64,000 nucleotides of DNA, taken from NCBI RefSeq assembly GCF_000717645.1, contig NZ_JNZZ01000017.1, forward strand, positions 134,949 to 198,948. Direction: 5' to 3'. Both the position numbers and the translations under genes were made by a program. Below, piece after piece: positions 8,986-17,529 of the stretch (position 1 is the first letter of the stretch; the number at the start of each line of letters is the position of its first letter). The stretch is from Streptomyces californicus (GTDB lineage Bacteria; Actinomycetota; Actinomycetes; Streptomycetales; Streptomycetaceae). A model generated the notes under the pieces. That model had not been told where the DNA came from, made no database searches, and saw only the letters and a program-made list of their open reading frames with translations.

Positions 8986-9159
8986 ACGACGATACTCCCG
9001 TCTCACTCTGTGAAACGCAAGTTCAATTTTCCGAGGAAGTTGCGAACCTGTACCGGCGGCCGCACAACGGCCCGCGGCCACCGCCCCGCACGGGGGTCCG
9101 GACGGAGGCGCACCGAATCTCTAGTTGGGCCGGCGACGACGCCGGCCGGAGGGAAAGCG
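8986..9159. promoter_or_regulatory. ndgR-leuC divergent control region with pre-SD hairpin
   Basis: The region just upstream of ndgR carries an inverted CGCAA / TTGCG pair around an AT-richer core (about 9013-9045), a plausible NdgR site. A 7-bp stem GCCGGCG/CGCCGGC (9129-9146) sits immediately before the leuC ribosome site GGAGGGA and could modulate initiation. Both points are inferred. Confidence 0.35.
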
Positions 9160-10587
9160 ATGGGTAGGACACTCGCGGAAAAGGTCTGGGACGACCACGT
9201 CGTCCGGCGCGCGGAGGGCGAGCCCGACCTTCTCTTCATCGATCTGCACCTGCTGCACGAGGTGACCAGCCCGCAGGCGTTCGACGGACTGCGCCAGGCC
9301 GGACGGCAGGTACGCCGCCTCGACCTCACCATCGCCACCGAGGACCACAACACCCCGACCCTCGACATCGACAAGCCGATCGCCGACCCGGTCTCGCGCG
9401 CCCAGCTGGAGACCCTGCGCAAGAACTGCGCGGACTTCGGCGTCCGGCTGCACCCGCTGGGCGACGTCGAGCAGGGCGTCGTGCACGTGGTCGGCCCGCA
9501 GCTGGGCCTGACCCAGCCCGGCACCACCGTGGTCTGCGGCGACTCCCACACCTCCACCCACGGCGCGTTCGGCGCGCTGGCGTTCGGCATCGGCACCAGC
9601 CAGGTGGAGCACGTCCTGGCCACCCAGACGCTGCCGCTGGCCCGCCCGAAGACCATGGCCATCACCGTCGAGGGCGAACTGCCCGACGAGGTCACCGCGA
9701 AGGACCTGATCCTGGCGATCATCGCCCGGATCGGCACCGGCGGAGGCCAGGGCTACATCCTCGAATACCGCGGCCCCGCCATCGAGAAGCTCTCGATGGA
9801 GGCCCGGATGACCATCTGCAACATGTCGATCGAGGCCGGCGCCCGCGCCGGCATGATCGCCCCGGACGCCACCACCTTCGACTACCTCCGGGGCCGCGAC
9901 CACGCCCCCGAGGGCGAGGACTGGGACGCCGCCGTCGCGTACTGGAAGACCCTGCGCTCCGACGACGACGCCGTGTTCGACGCCGAGGTCGTCATCGACG
10001 CCGCCGAACTCGCCCCGTTCGTCACCTGGGGCACCAACCCCGGCCAGGGCGCCCCCCTGTCGGCCAGCGTCCCCGATCCCGCCTCGTACGAGGACGCCTC
10101 GGAGCGCCACGCCGCCGAAAAGGCCCTGGAGTACATGGGGTTGACCGCCGGCCAGCCGCTGCGCGAGATCAACGTGGACACCGTCTTCGTAGGTTCGTGC
10201 ACCAACGGCCGCATCGAGGACCTGCGCAACGCCGCCTCCGTGCTGGACGGCCGCAAAGTCGCCGACGGCGTACGGATGCTGGTCGTCCCCGGCTCCGTCC
10301 GGGTCGCCCTCCAGGCCGTCGCCGAGGGCCTGGACAAGGTCTTCACCGAGGCCGGCGCCGAATGGCGGCACGCGGGCTGCTCGATGTGCCTCGGGATGAA
10401 CCCCGACCAACTGGCCCCCGGCGAGCGCTCCGCCTCCACCTCGAACCGCAACTTCGAGGGGCGGCAGGGCAAGGGCGGCCGCACCCACCTGGTCTCGCCC
10501 CAGGTCGCCGCGGCCACCGCGGTGCTGGGCCGTCTGGCCTCGCCCGCCGACCTGTCCGACACCCGTACCCCCGCCGGAGTGCGATAG
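9160..10587 (+). CDS. leuC: 3-isopropylmalate dehydratase large subunit
   Basis: 475 residues, full length. With LeuD it isomerises 2-isopropylmalate to 3-isopropylmalate in leucine synthesis. Aconitase-family [4Fe-4S] ligands are visible: Cys347 in VGSCTNGR, and Cys407 and Cys410 in CSMCLGMN. The substrate and cluster signature [15 protein letters not shown] lies near 126-140. ATG at 9160 is placed after GGAGGGA. The stop is 2 bases before leuD, giving a tight operon under the divergent NdgR regulator. Confidence 0.98.
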   Translation: MGRTLAEKVWDDHVVRRAEGEPDLLFIDLHLLHEVTSPQAFDGLRQAGRQVRRLDLTIATEDHNTPTLDIDKPIADPVSRAQLETLRKNCADFGVRLHPLGDVEQGVVHVVGPQLGLTQPGTTVVCGDSHTSTHGAFGALAFGIGTSQVEHVLATQTLPLARPKTMAITVEGELPDEVTAKDLILAIIARIGTGGGQGYILEYRGPAIEKLSMEARMTICNMSIEAGARAGMIAPDATTFDYLRGRDHAPEGEDWDAAVAYWKTLRSDDDAVFDAEVVIDAAELAPFVTWGTNPGQGAPLSASVPDPASYEDASERHAAEKALEYMGLTAGQPLREINVDTVFVGSCTNGRIEDLRNAASVLDGRKVADGVRMLVVPGSVRVALQAVAEGLDKVFTEAGAEWRHAGCSMCLGMNPDQLAPGERSASTSNRNFEGRQGKGGRTHLVSPQVAAATAVLGRLASPADLSDTRTPAGVR

Positions 10588-10589
10588 CC

Positions 10590-11183
10590 ATGGAAGCGTT
10601 CACCACCCACACCGGCCGGGCCGTTCCGCTGCGCCGCAGCAACGTCGACACCGACCAGATCATCCCCGCCCACTGGCTGAAGAAGGTCACCCGCGACGGG
10701 TTCGAGGACGGCCTCTTCGAAGCCTGGCGCAAGGACGAGAACTTCGTCCTCAACCGCCCCGAGCGCCAGGGCGCCTCGGTCCTGGTCGCCGGTCCCGACT
10801 TCGGTACGGGCTCCTCCCGCGAACACGCGGTCTGGGCCCTGCAGAACTTCGGCTTCAAGGCCGTGATCTCCTCCCGGTTCGCCGACATCTTCCGCGGCAA
10901 CTCGCTCAAGAACGGCCTGCTCACCGTGGTCCTGGAGCAGCCGGTCGTCGACGCCCTGTGGGAGCTGACGGAGGCCGACCCGACCGCCGAGGTGACCGTC
11001 GACCTGGAGGCGCGCCAGGTCCGCGCCGAGGGCGTCACCGCCGACTTCGAGCTGGACGAGAACGCCCGCTGGCGGCTGCTCAACGGGCTCGACGACATCA
11101 GCCTCACCCTCCAGAACGAAGCGGACATCGCCGCGTACGAGGCGGCTCGGTCGGCCTTCAAGCCGCGTACCATTACGGCCTGA
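10590..11183 (+). CDS. leuD: 3-isopropylmalate dehydratase small subunit
   Basis: 197 residues, the swivelling domain partner of LeuC. Typical motifs are [14 protein letters not shown] near the N-terminus and [18 protein letters not shown], whose SSR residues contact substrate carboxylate. Starts 2 bases after leuC and is followed by a strong hairpin, so leuCD is a two-gene unit. Confidence 0.98.
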   Translation: MEAFTTHTGRAVPLRRSNVDTDQIIPAHWLKKVTRDGFEDGLFEAWRKDENFVLNRPERQGASVLVAGPDFGTGSSREHAVWALQNFGFKAVISSRFADIFRGNSLKNGLLTVVLEQPVVDALWELTEADPTAEVTVDLEARQVRAEGVTADFELDENARWRLLNGLDDISLTLQNEADIAAYEAARSAFKPRTITA

Positions 11184-11201
11184 GCAGCACGTTTCCAGGA
11201 C

Positions 11202-11233
11202 TGCGCCCCCTGCCTCCCGGCAGGGGGCGCAGT
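11202..11233 (+). terminator. leuCD terminator
   Basis: 14-bp perfect stem CTGCGCCCCCTGCC with a TCCC loop, 19 bases after the leuD stop. A TCGCTTGTT stretch follows. Confidence 0.8.
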
Positions 11234-11287
11234 CGCTTGTTGAGACCCCGTCGGGCGACAACTCGCCCCAGATGGCACAATCGGTGC

Positions 11288-11515
11288 ATGGAACGCGACA
11301 GCCAACTCAAGCTCTACGGCAAAGTCGCCGACCAACTGAAAGAAGCGCACGCGAAGGTGCGTGCACTGCAAGTCCCGGAGAGCGTACGGATGGCGCTGAA
11401 CCGGAAGCTGCTGGTCGTCACGGCCGCGGCGAAGCACGATCTCCCGGACGCGGCAAGGCGTCTGGACCGGTTGATGAAGGACCTCGATGAGGGCCGATTC
11501 CCCGAAGGTGACTGA
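11288..11515 (+). CDS. Small helical hypothetical protein
   Basis: 75 residues, starting MERDSQLKLYGKVADQLKEA. It is predicted almost entirely helical and amphipathic, with no membrane segment, signal or cysteine. Family unknown; an equivalent small gene sits between leuD and hupS in related genomes as far as I recall. A CACAAT hexamer ends about 6 bases before the ATG and there is no ribosome site, so the transcript is probably leaderless. The basic character and position before hupS hint at nucleic-acid association, but this is not shown. Confidence 0.75.
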   Translation: MERDSQLKLYGKVADQLKEAHAKVRALQVPESVRMALNRKLLVVTAAAKHDLPDAARRLDRLMKDLDEGRFPEGD

Positions 11516-11577
11516 CACGTGGAACTGCGCATCGGTCGACTTCGTTGCGGCACTAGGGTGATTAGCCCGTTTCGTGT

Positions 11578-11606
11578 TTGATTTGCGGTATATATCTGCC
11601 TAACGT
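11578..11606 (+). promoter_or_regulatory. Candidate hupS promoter
   Basis: TTGATT (11578-11583) and TAACGT (11601-11606) with 17 bases between lie in a conspicuously AT-rich stretch. About 50 bases of leader follow before the hupS GTG. Confidence 0.4.
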
Positions 11607-11657
11607 GCGAAAAAGCTTGAACACTTTCGTTCTGGCAATGTCTCCGAAGGGGAAGAC

Positions 11658-12317
11658 GTGAACAAGGCGCAGCTCGTAGAAGCGATTGCCGACAAGGTCG
11701 GCGGCCGTCAGCAGGCCGCGGACGCGGTCGACGCGGTGCTCGACGCGATCGTGCGTGCCGTGGTCGCCGGGGACCGTGTCTCGGTCACCGGCTTCGGCTC
11801 GTTCGAGAAGGTCGACCGCCCGGCCCGGTACGCCCGCAACCCGCAGACGGGTGAGCGCGTCCGGGTCAAGAAGACCTCGGTGCCCCGCTTCCGCGCGGGT
11901 CAGGGCTTCAAGGACCTGGTGAGCGGCTCGAAGAAGCTCCCCAAGAACGACGTGGCCGTCAAGAAGGCCCCCAAGGGCAGCCTCTCGGGCGGGTCTTCCG
12001 CCGCCCGTACGACGGTGAAGGCCGCCGCCGCCAAGAAGTCGGCCGCCAAGAAGGCCACGGCGAAGAAGACCACCGCCAAGAAGGCGACCCCGGCGAAGAC
12101 CGCGGCCGCCAAGAAGGCCACCGCCAAGAAGACGACCGCGACGGCGAAGAAGACGTCCGCGGCCGCGAAGAAGGCGACCCCGGCCAAGAAGACCGCCACG
12201 AAGGCCGTCGCCGGCAAGACCGCGCCCGCCAAGAAGGCCACGGCGAAGAAGGCGCCCGCGAAGAAGACCACCGCGCGCAAGACCACGGCCAAGAAGGCCA
12301 CCGCACGCAAGAAGTGA
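11658..12317 (+). CDS. hupS: HU-type nucleoid protein with histone-H1-like tail (HupS)
   Basis: 219 residues. Residues 1-94 are a complete HU domain (MNKAQLVEAIADKVGGRQQA; RNPQTGERV in the DNA-binding arm). Residues from about 115 to the end are a Lys/Ala/Thr tail built of AKK repeats like histone H1. This two-domain form is the sporulation-associated HU of Streptomyces, which compacts spore nucleoids. GTG at 11658 follows AAGGGGAAG. The transcript ends at a strong hairpin. The tail DNA is repetitive and could vary in length among strains. Confidence 0.97.
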   Translation: MNKAQLVEAIADKVGGRQQAADAVDAVLDAIVRAVVAGDRVSVTGFGSFEKVDRPARYARNPQTGERVRVKKTSVPRFRAGQGFKDLVSGSKKLPKNDVAVKKAPKGSLSGGSSAARTTVKAAAAKKSAAKKATAKKTTAKKATPAKTAAAKKATAKKTTATAKKTSAAAKKATPAKKTATKAVAGKTAPAKKATAKKAPAKKTTARKTTAKKATARKK

Positions 12318-12350
12318 GAACCGGGCACCCGCCCGCTCCTCACGACGCGC

Positions 12351-12384
12351 CGGGCCGGGCTCCCCTCCGGGGGAGCCCGGCCCG
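12351..12384 (+). terminator. hupS terminator
   Basis: 15-bp perfect stem CGGGCCGGGCTCCCC with a TCCG loop, 34 bases after the hupS stop. Confidence 0.8.
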
Positions 12385-12488
12385 CGGGCTGTCCGGGCCC
12401 GTTCGGCCCAGCGGCGGCGCACCCGGTTCGGGCCGGTCGCCCCATCAGTTCGCCGGCACCACCACCGGCAGACCGCGACCTCGGCGCC

Positions 12489-12509
12489 GGCGCCCGTCGG
12501 ACGGGCGCC
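12489..12509 (-). terminator. Hairpin after the small OB-like gene
   Basis: 9-bp stem GGCGCCCGT/ACGGGCGCC with a CGG loop, 21 bases beyond the stop of the minus-strand 67-residue gene. It probably ends the cofC transcript. Confidence 0.5.
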
Positions 12510-12530
12510 CCGGCGGGGCCGGTCGCCGGA

Positions 12531-12734
12531 TCAGAACGTCTGCAGCGTCACCAGCGAGATCCGCAGGGCCGCGCCCTCGCCCGTACCCTCGATCCGCACC
12601 CGCTGCCCCGGCCGCAGGAGCAGCAGACCGCCCGCGTCGAAGGCCGCGGCGTCGAACTCCACCGGCGTGCCGTCGTCCAGCAGCACACTGCCGCACCGGG
12701 TCACGGGGTCGTACGTGTACGAGGTCGCCTGCAT
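12531..12734 (-). CDS. Small beta-rich protein, cold-shock/OB-like
   Basis: 67 residues, starting MQATSYTYDP. The pattern GSVLLDDGTPVEFDAAAF followed by LRPGQRVRIEG resembles the strand order of cold-shock OB folds, but the RNP1 and RNP2 aromatic motifs are absent, so nucleic-acid binding should not be assumed. It starts 10 bases after the cofC stop on the same strand and is likely co-transcribed. The function is unknown. Confidence 0.7.
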   Translation of the reverse strand: MQATSYTYDPVTRCGSVLLDDGTPVEFDAAAFDAGGLLLLRPGQRVRIEGTGEGAALRISLVTLQTF

Positions 12735-12744
12735 GGGCGGCAGC

Positions 12745-13428
12745 CTATCGGTCGCCCGCGCAGGCGGCGGCGGCCGCGATCCGCGCCGTGCGCGGACCCA
12801 CCCCCAGGGCCAGGGCGGCCCGCAGGTCCTCGCCCGTGTCCACGTCCCGGCGCACCGAGTCGACGCCCGACAGCGGTATTTCGACCGCCCCCGACGCCAG
12901 GTGCCGGGACCCGGACGGCCCACCGAAAGCCGGACGGAATTCCGCACCGGCGGCAGCGGACAGAAATGTCGTACCGATTCCGGCCGCGTCCCGGAGAAAA
13001 GCGCTGGGAAAAGCGGAGGCGAATTCGAGCACGCGCGCCAATTCGCCGGTGCGCAGCGCGGGCAGATCCGCGTTGAGCGCCGCCACCGGTGCGGCCGCCC
13101 GCAGCGCCCGCGCGGAGCGCGCCCCGTGCGCCAGCGCCGCGTTGAGCCCGGCCCCCGGAGCGTCCGGCACGATCCGGGCTCCGAGCTCCGCGAGAGCCGC
13201 CGCGGCCACCGGGTCGTCCGTGACGACCACCACATCCCGCACCCGGGCGCAGTCCAGCGCCGCCGCCACCGTGTCCTGGGCGAACGCCAGCGCCAGCCGG
13301 GGCCGCGCGTCCTCGCCCGCCGCCCGTCCCAGGCGGCTCTTGGCCCGCGCGAGCGGCTTCAGGGGGACGACCAGGGACCAGCCCCCGGCCGGATCGGTGT
13401 TCGTGGCGGTCTCCCTCTCCGTGCGCAT
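12745..13428 (-). CDS. cofC: 2-phospho-L-lactate/phosphoenolpyruvate guanylyltransferase (CofC/FbiD)
   Basis: 227 residues of the CofC family, which activates 2-phospholactate or phosphoenolpyruvate with GTP in coenzyme F420 synthesis. The nucleotide-binding N-terminus VVPLKPLARAKSRLG (about 20-34) and the NADLPAL metal site (about 119-125) are present, as is the VVVVTDDP strand. F420 is used by LLM-type oxidoreductases such as the one at 38043. Part of the gene (about 12880-13040) has relaxed, AT-richer codon use. It is divergent from the acyltransferase gene. Confidence 0.88.
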   Translation of the reverse strand: MRTERETATNTDPAGGWSLVVPLKPLARAKSRLGRAAGEDARPRLALAFAQDTVAAALDCARVRDVVVVTDDPVAAAALAELGARIVPDAPGAGLNAALAHGARSARALRAAAPVAALNADLPALRTGELARVLEFASAFPSAFLRDAAGIGTTFLSAAAGAEFRPAFGGPSGSRHLASGAVEIPLSGVDSVRRDVDTGEDLRAALALGVGPRTARIAAAAACAGDR

Positions 13429-13579
13429 GAGGACCTATTGTCGCCTGCCGGTACGACAACCCGGGGGACCGCTACCGAACGTGAGGCGTACGGTGTTCTC
13501 GACAGTGCAGGGGTCCGGGGCGGGACGCGACCGTCCGCGGCCCGGCCGGCCAGCCCACATGCCTAAGGAAGGTGTCCGA

Positions 13580-14332
13580 GTGCCCCGCCGCAGAATCGGC
13601 TTCTGGTACCGCCTGGCGGCGGTCATCACCAAGCCGCCGCTGGTGGTTCTGTTCAAGCGCGACTGGCGGGGGGCGGAACACATTCCGGCCGACGGCGGAT
13701 TCATCACCGCCGTCAATCACAACTCCTACCTGGACCCGCTCGCCTACGGCCACTTCCAGTACAACACCGGCCGGGTGCCCAGGTTCCTGGCGAAGGCGGG
13801 CCTCTTCCGCACCCCGTTCGTCGGGATGATGCTGCGAGGCACCGGCCAGATCCCCGTCTACCGCGAGACCAGGAACGCCCTGGACGCCTTCCGGGCCGCC
13901 GTGGACGCCATCGAGCGCGGCGAGTGCGTCGCCTTCTACCCCGAGGGCACCCTCACCCGCGACCCGGAGATGTGGCCGATGGCCGGCAAGACCGGGGCCG
14001 CCCGGGTGGCGTTGAAGACCAGGGCGCCCGTGGTCCCCGTCGCGCAGTGGGGCGCGAACGAGGCGATGCCGCCGTACGCCAAGGAGAACAAGTTCCGCCT
14101 GTTCCCGCGCAAGACGCTGCGGGTGCAGGCCGGGCCGCCCGTCGACCTCAGCCGCTTCTACGGGCTGGATCCGACCCCCGAGGTGCTGCGCGAGGCGACC
14201 GAGGCCATCATGGCGGCCGTCACCCGTGAGCTGGAGGAGCTGCGCGGCGCGAAGGCGCCCGCCGAGCTCTACGATCACCGCACAGCCCGTGCCGAACAAC
14301 AGCGCAGGGCCCAGGGAAAGGGATCCACGTGA
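13580..14332 (+). CDS. 1-acyl-glycerol-3-phosphate acyltransferase (PlsC-type)
   Basis: 250 residues. The acyltransferase signature NHNSYLDP supplies the HX4D catalytic pair at about residues 51-56, and FYPEGTLTRD is the phosphate-binding EGT motif. It probably acylates lysophosphatidic acid on the inner membrane face. GTG at 13580 follows AAGGAAGG. The stop overlaps the gpsA start by 4 bases (GTGA), so the acyltransferase and the glycerol-3-phosphate-producing enzyme are coupled, consistent with phospholipid synthesis. Confidence 0.92.
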   Translation: MPRRRIGFWYRLAAVITKPPLVVLFKRDWRGAEHIPADGGFITAVNHNSYLDPLAYGHFQYNTGRVPRFLAKAGLFRTPFVGMMLRGTGQIPVYRETRNALDAFRAAVDAIERGECVAFYPEGTLTRDPEMWPMAGKTGAARVALKTRAPVVPVAQWGANEAMPPYAKENKFRLFPRKTLRVQAGPPVDLSRFYGLDPTPEVLREATEAIMAAVTRELEELRGAKAPAELYDHRTARAEQQRRAQGKGST

Positions 14333-15339
14333 CGCACCCCGCAAAAGTGGCCGTCTTCGGAACCGGCTCGTGGGGTACGGCCTTCGCCGTGATCCTCGCC
14401 GACGCGGGCTGCGAGGTCACCCTCTGGGGCCGCCGCCCCGAGCTCGCCGAGGCCGTCAACACCACGCACACCAACCCGGACTACCTCCCGGGCATCGCGC
14501 TCCCCGAGACGATCCGCGCCACCACCGACGCCGCCGAGGCCCTGCGCGGCGCGGAGTTCGCCTTCCTCGTCGTGCCCTCCCAGACGCTGCGCGCCAACCT
14601 CGCCGACTGGGCCCCGCACCTGGAGCCGGAGACCGTCCTGGTGTCCCTCATGAAGGGCGTCGAGCTGGGCACCGCCGAGCTGATGAGCGAGGTGATCGCG
14701 GACGTCACCGGGGTCTCCGCCGACCGCATCGCCGTCGTCTCCGGACCCAACCTCGCCAAGGAGATCGCCGAGCGCCGCCCCGCCGCCGCCGTCGTCGCCT
14801 GCGCCGACGAGTCCGTCGCCCAGCGCCTCCAGGCCGCCTGCCACACCGCGTACTTCCGCCCGTACACCAACACCGACGTGGTCGGCTGCGAACTCGGCGG
14901 AGCCGTCAAGAACGTCATCGGCCTCGCCGTCGGCATCGCGGACGGCATGGGGCTCGGCGACAACACCAAGGGCTCCCTCATCACCCGGGGCCTCGCCGAG
15001 ACCACCCGACTGGGCGTCGCCATGGGCGCGGACCCGCTGACGTTCTCCGGACTCGCGGGCCTGGGCGACCTGGTGGCCACCTGCTCCTCGCCGCTCTCGC
15101 GGAACCACACGTTCGGGACCAACCTCGGGCGCGGGATGACGCTCCAGGAGACGATCGCCGTCACCAAGCAGACCGCCGAGGGCGTCAAGTCCTGCGAATC
15201 GGTCCTCGCCCTGGCGCGCAGGCACGGTGTCGACATGCCCATCACGGAAACCGTCGTCTCCATCGTCCACGAGGGCAAGTCCCCGGTCGTCGCGGTCAAG
15301 GAGCTGATGTCGCGCAGCGCCAAGGCCGAGCGACGCTGA
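14329..15339 (+). CDS. gpsA: NAD(P)-dependent glycerol-3-phosphate dehydrogenase
   Basis: 336 residues, usual length. The dinucleotide fold GTGSWGTAFAVILADAG is at the N-terminus; the catalytic lysine is in GGAVKNVIGLAVG (about 200-212) and the substrate-binding NTKGSLITRG follows. It reduces dihydroxyacetone phosphate to sn-glycerol-3-phosphate for phospholipids. It overlaps the acyltransferase gene by 4 bases and precedes ddl by 34. Confidence 0.98.
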   Translation: MTHPAKVAVFGTGSWGTAFAVILADAGCEVTLWGRRPELAEAVNTTHTNPDYLPGIALPETIRATTDAAEALRGAEFAFLVVPSQTLRANLADWAPHLEPETVLVSLMKGVELGTAELMSEVIADVTGVSADRIAVVSGPNLAKEIAERRPAAAVVACADESVAQRLQAACHTAYFRPYTNTDVVGCELGGAVKNVIGLAVGIADGMGLGDNTKGSLITRGLAETTRLGVAMGADPLTFSGLAGLGDLVATCSSPLSRNHTFGTNLGRGMTLQETIAVTKQTAEGVKSCESVLALARRHGVDMPITETVVSIVHEGKSPVVAVKELMSRSAKAERR

Positions 15340-15373
15340 CGCCGCTCTTACCAGCAGGTACGCTCATCGCGAT

Positions 15374-16549
15374 ATGAGCAGCGAGAACCTCCCCCAGAGC
15401 CCTGAGCGCGCCGAGAGCACGCGGCCGCAGCGTTCCAAGCCCCGTGTGGCTGTCGTGTTCGGCGGCCGCAGCTCCGAGCACGGCATCTCGGTCGTCACGG
15501 CCGGCGCCGTCATGAAGGCCATCGACCGGACGAAGTACGACGTCCTGCCGATCGGCATCACGACGGACGGCCGCTGGGCGCTCACCGCCGACGAGCCCGA
15601 ACGCATGGCCATCACCGACCGCCGGGTCCCCGACGTGGACGGGCTCGCCGAGTCGGCCGAGGGCAGCGTCGTGCTCTCCGTGGACCCGGGCAGCCGCGAG
15701 GTCGTCCACACGGAGCCCGGTTCGGTGCCCAAGGCGCTGGGCGAGGTCGACGTCGTCTTCCCCGTGCTGCACGGCCCGTACGGCGAGGACGGCACGCTCC
15801 AGGGGCTGCTCGAACTCTCCGGCGTGCCCTACGTCGGCGCGGGCGTCCTCGCCTCGGCCGTCGGCCAGGACAAGGAGTACATGAAGCGCGTCTTCATCTC
15901 CTTCGGCCTGCCGGTCGGACCCTACGAGGTCGTCCGGCCCCGCGAGTGGGACCACGACCCCTCCGCCGTACGCAAGCGGATCGTGGACTTCGCCGGGGAG
16001 CACGGCTGGCCGCTGTTCGTGAAGCCCGCCCGGGGCGGTTCCTCCATGGGCATCACCAAGGTCGACGACCTCTCCGGCCTCGACGCGGCGATCGAGGAGG
16101 CCCGCCGCCACGACCCCAAGTTCCTCGTGGAGTCGCTGCTGCGCGGCCGGGAGATCGAGTGCGGCGTGCTGGAGTTCGAGGACGGACCGCGCGCCAGCGT
16201 GCCCGCCGAGATCCCGCCGGTCACCGCCCACGACTTCTACGACTTCGAGGCCAAGTACATCGACTCGGCCACCGGTCTGGTGCCGGCCCCGCTCACCGAG
16301 GAGCAGACCGCCGAGGTGCAGCGCCTCGCCGTCGCCGCGTTCGACGCGGTCTCCTGCGAGGGGCTGGTGCGCGCCGACTTCTTCCTCACCGAGGACGGCA
16401 CGTTCGTCATCAACGAGATCAACACCCTGCCGGGCTTCACCCCGATCTCCATGTACCCGCGCATGTGGCAGGAGAGCGGCGTCAGCTACCCGGAGCTGGT
16501 CGACCGGCTCATCCAGGCGGCGCTGACCCGCTCCACCGGACTGCGCTGA
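15374..16549 (+). CDS. ddl: D-alanine--D-alanine ligase
   Basis: 391 residues with the ATP-grasp order: VVFGGRSSEHGISVVTA near the N-terminus, FPVLHGPYGEDGTLQGLLE in the middle, the flexible ATP loop around KPARGGSSMGITKV, and the metal site FVINEINTLPGFT near the C-terminus. It makes the D-Ala-D-Ala dipeptide for peptidoglycan. The omega-loop Tyr (HDFYDFEAKY) argues for D-Ala-D-Ala rather than D-Ala-D-Lac. About 20 residues longer than typical owing to an N-terminal extension. It converges with the DUF3515 gene, with 18 bases between the stops. Confidence 0.97.
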   Translation: MSSENLPQSPERAESTRPQRSKPRVAVVFGGRSSEHGISVVTAGAVMKAIDRTKYDVLPIGITTDGRWALTADEPERMAITDRRVPDVDGLAESAEGSVVLSVDPGSREVVHTEPGSVPKALGEVDVVFPVLHGPYGEDGTLQGLLELSGVPYVGAGVLASAVGQDKEYMKRVFISFGLPVGPYEVVRPREWDHDPSAVRKRIVDFAGEHGWPLFVKPARGGSSMGITKVDDLSGLDAAIEEARRHDPKFLVESLLRGREIECGVLEFEDGPRASVPAEIPPVTAHDFYDFEAKYIDSATGLVPAPLTEEQTAEVQRLAVAAFDAVSCEGLVRADFFLTEDGTFVINEINTLPGFTPISMYPRMWQESGVSYPELVDRLIQAALTRSTGLR

Positions 16550-16567
16550 CGAAGCCCGCGGCCGGGT

Positions 16568-17056
16568 TCAGAACTTGCCGGGCACCGTCTTCTCGACGGG
16601 TCCTGCGAACGCGGCCAGCGGCGTGATGTCGTGGGCGTACGCCGAGGAGAGCGTGACCTCGACGTACGCCTTGCGGTACGTGGTGGTGAACCGCGGACCG
16701 GAGCCCTCGGACTCCTCCAGCATCCACTGCACCCCGTCCGCCTCGACCCCCTGGGCCTGTGGGTCGTCCATCTTCGCGGGCCGGGGGACCCCGCAGCGCA
16801 GTACGATCGCCCCGTCCCCCCAGCCGGCGGTCAGCTCCGAGTCCGGGGAGGGGTCGCTGCGTTCCTGGTCGAGGACGGTCTCCGGAAGCTCCTCGTGCAG
16901 GGACGCGCAGTACGCGGCCGCCTCCGACGACGGTGTCGGCACCGGGACCGGGGGCTGCGCGTCGCTGAGGGAACAGCCCGCCGCGGCCAGCACGAGCACG
17001 GCAGCGGACGGACCGAGGAACATCGAGCGGGGGGACCGGCGGGCGGATGACGTCAC
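16568..17056 (-). CDS. DUF3515 lipoprotein
   Basis: 162 residues. A lipoprotein signal is visible: basic start, hydrophobic AAVLVLAAAGC and the lipobox cysteine at about residue 28, so the protein is probably tethered to the outer membrane face. The rest fits the actinobacterial DUF3515 family, with one cysteine in YCASLH and one in LRCGVP that could pair. The GTG start at 17056 has no strong ribosome site. No enzymatic function is known. Confidence 0.88.
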   Translation of the reverse strand: MTSSARRSPRSMFLGPSAAVLVLAAAGCSLSDAQPPVPVPTPSSEAAAYCASLHEELPETVLDQERSDPSPDSELTAGWGDGAIVLRCGVPRPAKMDDPQAQGVEADGVQWMLEESEGSGPRFTTTYRKAYVEVTLSSAYAHDITPLAAFAGPVEKTVPGKF

Positions 17057-17076
17057 CGGCCCAGCCTAGACGGGGG

Positions 17077-17310
17077 TCAGAGGTGGACGATCGGGCAGGT
17101 CAGCGTCCGTGTGATGCCGTCCACCTGCTGGACCTTGGCGACCACCATGCGGCCGAGTTCGTCGACCGTGTCCGCCTGGGCGCGCACGATCACGTCGTAC
17201 GGGCCGGTGACGTCCTCCGCCTGGATGACTCCCGGAATCTTGGAGATGGTCTCGGCGACGATCGACGCCTTGCCCACCTCGGTCTGGATGAGGATGTACG
17301 CCTGTACCAC
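17077..17310 (-). CDS. Stand-alone Lrp/AsnC ligand-binding (RAM) domain protein
   Basis: 77 residues consisting only of the Lrp effector domain (VVQAYILIQTEVGKASIVAE, then GVIQAEDVTGPYDVIV). No helix-turn-helix is encoded upstream, so it cannot bind DNA alone. Such proteins form dimers or octamers and may sense amino acids or partner with full-length Lrp proteins. GTG at 17310 is well supported by TGGAGG a few bases before it. It lies just upstream of the DUF3515 gene on the same strand and divergent from thiL. Confidence 0.88.
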   Translation of the reverse strand: MVQAYILIQTEVGKASIVAETISKIPGVIQAEDVTGPYDVIVRAQADTVDELGRMVVAKVQQVDGITRTLTCPIVHL

Positions 17311-17529
17311 GGAACCTCCAGAGCGGCCACGAGGATCATGTGGGGGAAAGGGACGCCACGTTATCGCGTCGCCGAGGGTCACGGGGAGACCTTCGGCCCG
17401 TACGACGTCCGCAGCGTGGCGTACCGGGCGCGGAAGTTGACGTATCTCTTGACGGTACCGACAGCACAGACGGCTCGCGACCGGGGGCCCGGACGGGTGT
17501 CCGGGGCGATAAAGGAGAGGTGAGACTCG

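Noticed and set aside
11965..12317. AAGAAG-rich tract as a possible CRISPR or satellite
   Set aside because: It is the in-frame Lys/Ala tail of HupS; units are irregular and there are no spacers. No CRISPR array is present in the window.
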